Below, piece after piece: positions 57,441-64,000 of a stretch of DNA of 64,000 bases; position 1 is the stretch's first letter, and each line of letters begins with the position of its first letter. This stretch comes from Wurfbainia villosa. Its lineage: Eukaryota; Streptophyta; Magnoliopsida; Zingiberales; Zingiberaceae. The translations under genes and the position numbers were made by a program. Below the pieces are notes generated by a model. The model did not search any database. It saw only the letters and a program-made list of their open reading frames with translations, and was not told the DNA's origin. Location of the stretch: the NCBI GenBank assembly GCA_025175895.1, contig CM046005.1, forward strand, positions 66,860,325-66,924,324, read 5' to 3'.

Positions 57441-58697
57441 GATGTGTGGCAATCCGTTTAAGTTAGGTAAAAACATTTGATAAAAATTTTAAGGTAAGAA
57501 AACATGTAAATATAAACTTGATATTGCAACGTACAACTCCCCCTTAATCCATGAAACTCTCTCTACAAATTTCTCCCCCTATCATAATTTACTTAAACAT
57601 AATCAATTCTCCCCCTTTGACACCATCAAAAAGATTAACACTAAGTTATAAACTCATGGCATCAAGTCTAATAGGAGGAAAATTCCAAAAATTGTTTTAA
57701 AACTTGAAATCAGCCTTTACTATTCGGAATATCAGGTCACCAGTGGACTGGTTCAGATTACCAGTCGACTGGCACACTGTTTTCAGGAATTCTGATTTCT
57801 GGGGTGAAATTCAGAAATGCATTAAAAATTCTAGAAAATTCAAAAAATCATGAAATTTGGGGAACATATTTCTTGTAAGATTTTTTATCAGTGAAAAATA
57901 GGTATTCATGAAAAATCATTATATTTTCACGTATTTGCCAAAAATCCAAAAAGTTTAAAAACCACTAGGTTTTTGATCATGTAAGTATCAAGTTTAACAC
58001 CAATTTTTGGTTCCAATTGTTTCAAAACATTAATACATAGATTTTAGATTAAGAAATTGTTTTGAAAACATATGAAATATCCAACCATGATCTTTGGGCA
58101 ATATGTCTATGAATTAAACATAAGCCTTCCCCATGATTGGTCTATTATTGCTATTTTGATACTTTAAATGACCATCTAAATGTCATAGGCATTAGTGGAC
58201 ATTTGTATCATCCTAACATCTCACCCATGCTAAGTTTTCAATCAAGGTAGCCTATTGTGAGTGTGAGATGTATCCTAGAGGGTATTTGTATATACTTAAC
58301 CATTATATTCATGCAATTTATCAAGGTTAAGTATCGACCTAACAATCCTCATGATCATTAAGGCATATATCAATTAATTCTACATTATGATCATGAATCT
58401 AATGTATTCATCAATTAATAATCATGCATTAGGTATTATATCATGATAATAAGCAAAGTATCACCTAAAGCATGATTTAACCCTATTGCTCATGATTATG
58501 TGCCAAATATCAAAATCATAAATCATGATTGCAAACATACATAACAATTACATTAATCATCATGATTTAAGCATTATTTACTATTTATAGGCACGTTATC
58601 ATCACCTAACACTATTTAAAAATGTTGTCCCGCCATCCTAAGTCAACCAAAATATGATATAGGTCAATTGCATATGGTTGACTACCCTAGGGGTTTT
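57441..58697 (-). other. B2 3' non-coding region
   Basis: AT-rich region between gag and the polypurine tract, with no supportable gene. It contains CAGTGGACTG at 57741 and CAGTCGACTG at 57762, again 21 bp apart. Tracts like TCTCCCCCT recur near 57545-57615. Confidence 0.75.
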
Positions 58698-60407
58698 CTA
58701 ACCCTTAAGGATGGATTTGGGAACCCAAAATAAGTTCTTGCCTATGGGGTTCACTAGATACTCCTTAGGAATCCATTTCCTAGCTATTACTTTCTTCTTA
58801 TCTTGTCCCCTAGCAATTAGGCACTTGTAGGCCTTTTTATTTTTCTTTTCTTTGTATCCTAGGCCTTTCTTGTTAAAGCTTGCTCTTTGGCTCCCTATGA
58901 TCATGTTCAATGTGTTGGAGCCAATAGTGAATTTTTCTAGGGCTTTTGTCAAGTAATCTACCTTTTCCCTTAGAGCCCTATTTTCATCCATACATGCATC
59001 ACTAACATTAAATGACATATATTCTTGTGAGCATGCATCATCATGGCAAGAAGAAATATTTTCATTTTCATTTAAGCATGCTTTTTCTAACTTATTTTCT
59101 AAGTCCTTAATTTGATCTAGCATGCTTTTGTTCTTCTTCTTAGCTCTAAATAAATCCCTAGTTAAGCTAGAAACTATGGAAACTATTTTCTTAGGAGAGA
59201 CATTCGTTACCATAGTTTCCATGTCTTCTTCTTCTGATGAGGAGGATGAGGAAGTAGAGGCTCCCCCTTCACTTGAGCTCTCTCCACTTGAGCTTGATTC
59301 TTCATTTTCGGTGGAGGAGCAATCCAAGTCGTCGAATGCCATCAATGCAAGGTTGGAATAGACTTGTTCCTCTTCTTCGGATGAGGATGAGGAAGGATGA
59401 TCATCCCATGTCTTGGCTTTGAAAGCTTTGGCCTTCCCCTTTTCCTTTGCCTTCTTTTCCTCTTTCTTCTTGCTCCCCTTTTTCTTCTTCTTTTCTTCTT
59501 TGCTCTTGTTTAGGAGAGGACAATTATCCCTTATGTGTCCCTCTCCTTGGCAATTGTAGCATATGACCTTCCCCCTTGGTCTTCTATTCCTATCATTAGA
59601 CTTATTAAATCTAAAACCTTTTAATGCACGCCTTACCCTCCTTACCATATACGCTTCTTCCGTGCTATCCATGGAGGAGGAAGAGGAAGCTTCGTCATCG
59701 GAGGAGGAGGGAATCTCTATCTTCTTCTTCCCCTTGTTTGCCAACAATGCTACTCCCCTTGAAGGTTGGATTTTAGGCTCTTCTTGTATACCTTCAAGCC
59801 TTGTTTCATGAAGCTCCATGGTTGAGAAGAATTCCTCCAAGGTGCTTACTTCTAAGTTCTTGGAGATATAAAATGAGTCCACCATGGAGCTCCATTTTGA
59901 GGACCGGGGAAAGGCATCTATGGCCTTCATTACCATATCCCGGTTGGAGAGATTTTCACCTACACTTGTTAGCCCAATTAAAATATCTTTAAACCTAGAA
60001 TGCAATGAAGTTGCCTTTTCTCCCTTTTCTAATTTTATGTTGGATAATTGGGAGCGGAGGAGATCTCTCCTTGCAAGTTTAGCCTCCGAAGTGCCTTCAT
60101 GAAGCTCTACTAGCTTCTCCCACATCTCCTTGGCACTTAGGCAATCTCCAATTCTATTTATTTCTTGTTGAGGAAGCACATTGTATAGATGGTGCTTGGC
60201 TTTTGAGTTTGCAAGGTGCTCCTCTCTTTGCCTCTTGGTCCACCTTGACTTCTCTATTGGCTTCCCCTCTTCATCCCTAGGCAAAGCAAAACCGGATTCC
60301 ATTGTAATCATAATATCAAAATACGTTTCAAAAAATACCTCCATTCGCTTCTTCCACCAAGAGAATTCTCCTTCAAACTTCGGTGGATGAATGTTTGAGC
60401 CGACCAT
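58698..60407 (-). CDS. B2 Gag (copia, SIRE-like), intact reading frame
   Basis: Open frame of 569 codons from the ATG at 60407-60405 (MVGSNIHPPKFEGEFSWWKK). An upstream ATG at 60467 overlaps the primer-binding site and is less likely. Domains, numbered from the preferred start: capsid-like copia gag domain (1-210), Ser-rich linker, CCHC knuckle CYNCQGEGHIRDNC (283-296), Lys/Glu then Ser/Glu-rich region, a heptad region (DQIKDLENKLEKACL; ENRALREKVDYLTKALEKF), then GSQRASFNKKGLGYKEK and the end NLFWVPKSILKG. The heptad plus GSQR...GLGY block is typical of SIRE/Maximus gag, where WVPK lies just before protease. Here a stop follows at once. It would build particles; replication enzymes must come from elsewhere. 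Confidence 0.85.
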   Translation of the reverse strand: MVGSNIHPPKFEGEFSWWKKRMEVFFETYFDIMITMESGFALPRDEEGKPIEKSRWTKRQREEHLANSKAKHHLYNVLPQQEINRIGDCLSAKEMWEKLVELHEGTSEAKLARRDLLRSQLSNIKLEKGEKATSLHSRFKDILIGLTSVGENLSNRDMVMKAIDAFPRSSKWSSMVDSFYISKNLEVSTLEEFFSTMELHETRLEGIQEEPKIQPSRGVALLANKGKKKIEIPSSSDDEASSSSSMDSTEEAYMVRRVRRALKGFRFNKSNDRNRRPRGKVICYNCQGEGHIRDNCPLLNKSKEEKKKKKGSKKKEEKKAKEKGKAKAFKAKTWDDHPSSSSSEEEEQVYSNLALMAFDDLDCSSTENEESSSSGESSSEGGASTSSSSSSEEEDMETMVTNVSPKKIVSIVSSLTRDLFRAKKKNKSMLDQIKDLENKLEKACLNENENISSCHDDACSQEYMSFNVSDACMDENRALREKVDYLTKALEKFTIGSNTLNMIIGSQRASFNKKGLGYKEKKNKKAYKCLIARGQDKKKVIARKWIPKEYLVNPIGKNLFWVPKSILKG

Positions 60408-60451
60408 TTTGATGTAGAGCTTGTTGCGGCGGTTAGTCCTCGACAAGCGAC

Positions 60452-60467
60452 TTGGCTCTGATACCAC
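60452..60467 (-). other. Primer-binding site of B2
   Basis: GGCTCTGATACCAC on the plus strand, i.e. GTGGTATCAGAGCC on the element strand, next to the 5' LTR end. Confidence 0.88.
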
Positions 60468-60468
60468 T

Positions 60469-61707
60469 TGTTGGGAGATCGATACGGCCGGCTAGAGGGG
60501 GTGAATAGCCCTCGTTCGTTGGTTTACGTATTTTTCTCGTCTACACAAAGATTAGCGCAAGTGGAATATGCAAATACAAATAAATAAAGAAAAGCAAACA
60601 AACACTGAGAACAAACAATACAAAAACCGAGATGTAACGTGGTTCACGGCTACGCCGCTAATCCACGGTCCGATTCGTCCACGGTGAATCACTCCGCAAT
60701 CTATCCACTAGATCTCTCCTTTGCACAAAGCTAGGTGGAGGTAACCTCTTTACAATCTCTCTTCTTACAATAGAATGGAATTAAAGCAAGTAAGAAGAGT
60801 AGGGAATCGTGTTTGGCACTTTGGGAGAAGTTTAGAGCTCAAGCATTAGCCTCCCACAGCCTCATCCTCTTCCTTTTTATAGAGGAAGAGGGTTTCTTCC
60901 CGTTGACACAGGAGCAGTCGACTGATGCCCTCGATCAGTCGACTGGTCCTGTAGCCGTTGCCCAATAACGGCCGCTTTCCACGTTGGATTCCATCCAACG
61001 GTATTAACATCAGTCGACTGATGGCACCCATCAGTCGACTGATGTCAATCAGTCTAGTTCTCCATGAGATCGACTCCATTCTGTGCCCGTACACAGTGTC
61101 ATCAGTCAACTGTCGTCCCTTGGCAGTCGACTGATTAAGCCATCAGTCGACTGCCCATGCCGACAGTCGACTAATCAACTTGATTCAGCTGACTTAAACC
61201 AGTCGATCGAACCATCGACTCAGATCAGTCGACTGTCATTCCATGGAAGTCGACTGGTATCGGGAAATCCCATCCGACACTTAGCTAAATGGCCAAGTTT
61301 CACCTATGAGCTACTACCCCTTCCCGGGTTACATTCGCTCACTCTCATCCCTCGGAGTCTCTCGCCTTTGAAGTTCTCTTCGTTCGCGGCCACGTCCCTC
61401 GGCAGCATCAGGCGCACGACTCTGCAATGCTCCTTCGCGTCTCTTGCCTCGAAGTCTACTTCCTCCGGCTTCACTCCAAGTTCCTCGTCCGGCGGTCCCT
61501 CGGATGCTCCAAGCGCACGGCTTCTGCAAAGCCATCCTTCACCGACTCAAGGACCAAGTCATGAGTTGTGAAACTTGCCACGGCTCCATGTGCGAATTAC
61601 TAAGTCCTGTACGACTTCAACGCACATATCAAATCAACATAACAAACTAACTTAAACTCTTTGCCACACACATCAAAACCTAATCATGGCAAGAGATTGC
61701 CCTAACA
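60469..61707 (-). repeat. 5' LTR of B2 (right copy)
   Basis: 1239 bp, matches the left copy. Palindromes start at 60915, 60936, 61011, 61032, 61103, 61124, 61144 and 61164, with steps of 20-21 bp within groups, plus one at about 61227. Followed by ATGGG. Confidence 0.92.
60915..61173 (-). promoter_or_regulatory. Phased palindrome array in the B2 5' LTR
   Basis: Pairs at 60915/60936 and 61011/61032 and a run of four at 61103/61124/61144/61164 (CAGTCGACTG or one change). Inverted TATA-like TTTTTATAGAGG lies at about 60877-60888, so on the element strand the array is just upstream of the TATA-like box. Confidence 0.65.
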
Positions 61708-61885
61708 ATGGGACTTATCACTAGGAAGATTGTAGGCATCCTAGAGGTTTTTGGACCAAGAGGGAGATTGTAAGATCTTATTGGGATATGAGACATTGAT
61801 CTCCTTGGGGAGAACCTTTTTGATGTTAGTCAAAAAGGTGGAGAAAGGTAAAATTACCAATTTGGGATAATTGGTAAGGGAATTT
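61708..61885 (+). other. A3 3' non-coding region, third piece
   Basis: Continues A3 after B2 (A1 equivalent 2190-2365) and ends where the B3 LTR begins. Includes an AAAAAGGTGGAGAAAGG purine tract near 61830. No gene. Confidence 0.8.
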
Positions 61886-63151
61886 TGTTAGGGAAATCAA
61901 CCCATGTGATATGGTTTTGATGTGTGTGGAAAAGGGTTTAAGTTAGGATGATTGGATTTGATATGTGCATTGGAGTCTTGCAGGACTTAGTAATTCGCAC
62001 ATGGAGTTTGGCAAGTGTCACCACTCACAACCTCATGCTTGAGTCGGCGAAGGAGCATTGCAGAGTTGTGCGCTTGATGCATCTGAGGGACCGCCGGACG
62101 AGATGACTTGAAGCAAAGCCAAGGAAGCAGACTTCGAGGGCAAGAGATGCGAAGGAACATTGCAGAGTCGTGCGCCTGATGTTGCCAAGGGATATGGCCG
62201 CAAACGAAGAGAGCTTCGACGAGGGACTTCGAGTGAGATGAGAGAATGAGTGAATTGTAAGTAGCTCATTAGGTGAACTTGGCTGAATGGTTGAGTGTCG
62301 GAGGCTCGACCACAAGGGTTGAGGTTTACCCGACTGCCGAAAACTCAAACGGATGTAAGGTTTGAGTTTTACTCGGCATCAGTCGACTGCCATGTCATGG
62401 CAGTCGACTGCTCCAAGTTGATCGGTGATCGACTGGTGTGACTGATAGATCAAGTCAATAGCAGTCGACTGCTTAAGGGAAGCAGTCGACTGATAGCACT
62501 GTGCATGGGCATAAATGCTAGTCGAGCTCACGGGTCACTCGATTGGAAGTCGACATCAGTCGACTGATGGAAGCATCAGTCGACTGATCATCCGACTGTT
62601 GGAGAAATGGCCGCGGATCCCGTGAATCTGTTCTGGTCAGTAGCCGTTGGAGTCGGCATCAGTCGACTGATGAAAGCATCAGTCGACTGCCGCTGTGCTA
62701 ACGGGAAGAAATCTCCTTTCTCTATAAAGAGAAGGGGTGAGGGCTTTTGGGAGGCTAATGCTTAAACTCCTAACAACTCCCAAAGTTCCCTAAACATTTT
62801 CCACTCTTCTACTTGTGCTAATCTTCATTCTATTGTAAGAAGAGTGATTCTTGTGTAAAAGGTTACCTCCACCTAGCTTGGTGCAAAGGAGAGAATAGTG
62901 GAAAGCTTGAGGCGTGATTCACCTTGGAAGAATCGGACCGTGGATTAGCGGCGAGGTCGTGAACCACGTTACATTGTGGTGTTAGCGTTTGTGCTTTCTA
63001 TTTTTTACTTTGCTTTGTCTTAATTGTTTATATTAGTATATTCCGCTTGCGCTAATTAAGTTTGTAGACGAGCAATTAAGAACGACTTCCATCTTCGTAC
63101 ACGAAAGGCTATTCACCCCCCCCCCTCTAGCCGACCACCATCATTCCTACA
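61886..63151 (+). repeat. 5' LTR of B3
   Basis: Starts TGTTAGGGAAATCAACCC and ends ATTCCTACA. Palindromes at 62380/62401, 62462/62483, 62557/62577 and 62660/62680. TATA-like CTCTATAAAGAG is at about 62719. The C-rich TTCACCCCCCC end is shared. Confidence 0.9.
62380..62689 (+). promoter_or_regulatory. Four pairs of CAGTCGACTG upstream of the B3 TATA-like box
   Basis: All eight copies are exact. Start-to-start distances within pairs are 21, 21, 20 and 20 bp. The last pair ends about 30 bp before the TATA-like CTATAAAGAG. The cleanest example in the window. Confidence 0.7.
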
Positions 63152-63152
63152 A

Positions 63153-63167
63153 GTGGTATCAGAGCCA
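63153..63167 (+). other. Primer-binding site of B3
   Basis: GTGGTATCAGAGCCA after the LTR end; intact initiator Met tRNA type. Confidence 0.9.
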
Positions 63168-63215
63168 AGGAAGCTTGTCGAGAACTAACTGCCGCAACAA
63201 GCACTACATCAAGAG

Positions 63216-64000
63216 ATGACCGACTCAAATATTCATCCGTCGAAGTTCGAGGGGGAATTCGCTTGGTGGAAGAAGCGAATGGAGGTATTTTTCGAAACCG
63301 ATTTTGAAATTCTATTAATAATAAAAAATGATTTCGAGATACCTAGGGATGAAGAAGGGGAGCCATTGGAGAAATCAAGGTGGAGTAAGAGGCAAAGGGA
63401 AGAGTACTTGGCGAACTCAAAGGTAAAGCACCATCTCTACAACATATTCCCCCAACAAGAAGTGAATCGGATAGGGGAATGTGCAAGTGCCAAGGAGATG
63501 TGGGAGAAATTCATAGCGATTCATGAAGGCACATCCGAGGTCAAACTAGCAAGGAGAGATGTCCTACGCTCTCAATTAAACAACATTAAACTCGAAAAGG
63601 GAGAGAAGGTAAAATCTCTACATTCTAGGTTTAAAATTTTTTTAACCGGTTTGACAAGTGTAGGGGAGAAGCTTTCCAATCGGGATATGGTAATGAAAGC
63701 TATAGATGTCTTTCCCCGGTCCTCGAAGTGGAGCTCAATGGTGGACTCCTTCTACATTTCGAAGAATTTAGAAGTGAGCACACTTGAGGAATTCTTCTCA
63801 ACCATAGAGCTCCACGAAACAAGGCTTGAAGGAGTAGTAGAAGAGCCAAGATTTCAACCATCAAGGGGAGTGGCACTATTAGCCAACAAGGGGAAGAAGA
63901 AGATGGAGACTCCTTCCTCCTCCGATGAAGCATCCTCCTCCTCCTCCATGGATAGCACGGAAGAAGCATACATGGTAAGGAAGTTAAGACGTGCTTTGAA
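63216..64000 (+). CDS. B3 Gag, N-terminal part, open to the window end
   Basis: The ATG at 63216 starts MTDSNIHPSKFEGEFAWWKK. The frame stays open for 261 codons to the edge of the window. It matches B2 Gag through the capsid-like domain (for example QQEVNRIGECASAKEMWEKF and AIDVFPRSSKWSSMVDSFYI) to the Ser-rich linker and the MVRKLRRAL segment just before the knuckle. No stop or frameshift seen. The knuckle and C-terminus lie outside. Confidence 0.85.
   Translation, partial: MTDSNIHPSKFEGEFAWWKKRMEVFFETDFEILLIIKNDFEIPRDEEGEPLEKSRWSKRQREEYLANSKVKHHLYNIFPQQEVNRIGECASAKEMWEKFIAIHEGTSEVKLARRDVLRSQLNNIKLEKGEKVKSLHSRFKIFLTGLTSVGEKLSNRDMVMKAIDVFPRSSKWSSMVDSFYISKNLEVSTLEEFFSTIELHETRLEGVVEEPRFQPSRGVALLANKGKKKMETPSSSDEASSSSSMDSTEEAYMVRKLRRAL

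Larger units (their letters stand above)
56194..61707 (-). mobile_element. B2: complete gag-only LTR element (family B)
   Basis: Length 5514 bp with LTRs at both ends, primer-binding site, one long gag, a 1.3-kb non-coding 3' region and a polypurine tract. ATGGG is duplicated at 56189-56193 and 61708-61712. No pol gene is present, and there is no room for one. It was inserted into A3. This is the reference for family B. Confidence 0.95.
17946..61885 (+). mobile_element. A3: gag-only LTR element (family A), split by three later insertions
   Basis: Visible parts are the 5' LTR (17946-19378), gag (19442-21145), and 3' non-coding DNA in three pieces: up to 21722, 55157-56193 and 61708-61885. Each break carries a 5-bp duplication (GGAAT; ATGGG; AATTT expected). 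Joining the pieces recovers the A1 order at 849-2340, which proves they were one sequence. It was inserted into B1 gag after GAGAT. Its 3' LTR should start about 50-60 bp past the far end of B3. Confidence 0.88.
61886..64000 (+). mobile_element. B3: gag-only LTR element (family B), 5' part, open at the window end
   Basis: 5' LTR at 61886-63151, primer-binding site and an open gag running out of the window. It was inserted into A3 about 60 bp before the expected 3' LTR of A3. Whether pol is absent cannot be seen here; assignment to family B rests on LTR and gag. Confidence 0.88.

Noticed and set aside
60408..60467. Extra 20 residues at the start of B2 Gag
   Set aside because: The upstream ATG overlaps the primer-binding site, and the second ATG matches the starts in B1 and B3 (SNIHPPKFEG context).
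1..64000. Host protein-coding genes or tRNA genes
   Set aside because: All long frames match transposable-element proteins or repeats. No cloverleaf-type sequence was found apart from primer-binding sites, which are only 12-18 base complements.

Overview
This window is plant nuclear DNA made almost entirely of nested transposable elements. I see no host gene that I can defend, no rRNA or tRNA gene and no CRISPR array. The evidence for a flowering plant is direct: Ty1/copia gag and RVT_2 remnants with the initiator-Met type primer-binding site, a Ty3/gypsy element with a plant-type primer-binding site, and a CACTA (En/Spm) transposon with TNP2, DUF4218, DUF4216 and Transposase_24-like pieces. 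I cannot name the species. No free-standing viral insertion was recognised.

Left part (1-11906). The 3' half of a gag-only LTR element (A1) ends at 3920. Two decayed gypsy-like copies (GX+ and GX-) follow tail to tail, forming a large imperfect inverted repeat between about 5440 and 11890.

Right part (11907-64000). This is a stack of insertions that can be ordered by target-site duplications. A2 (LTR at 11907) is cut at 15534 by B1. B1 is cut at 17945 by A3. A3 is cut by a minus-strand gypsy element G (21723-55156, TSD GGAAT), by a complete minus-strand gag-only element B2 (56194-61707, TSD ATGGG) and by B3 (from 61886, open at the window end). G itself carries a solo LTR (24569-35487, TSD ATATT) split by a copia element C (25972-35474, TSD GATTG), a second solo LTR (35970-37451, TSD TGTTC), a probable copia LTR near 37826-39744, and a CACTA element (40970-49751, TSD AGA).

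The A and B families are LTR elements that keep gag but have no pol. B2 gag has the C-terminal signature of SIRE/Maximus copia gag and stops just where protease would begin. Both families would need enzymes in trans. Both share an unusual signature: pairs and runs of the palindrome CAGTCGACTG with starts 20-21 bp apart, upstream of the TATA-like box in their LTRs and also in internal 3' non-coding DNA. I regard this helically phased palindrome array as the most interesting observation here. The coding parts are mostly pseudogenes. The exceptions are the long open gag of B2, the open 5' gag of B3, and the RT-RNase H block of C, which has one late stop.
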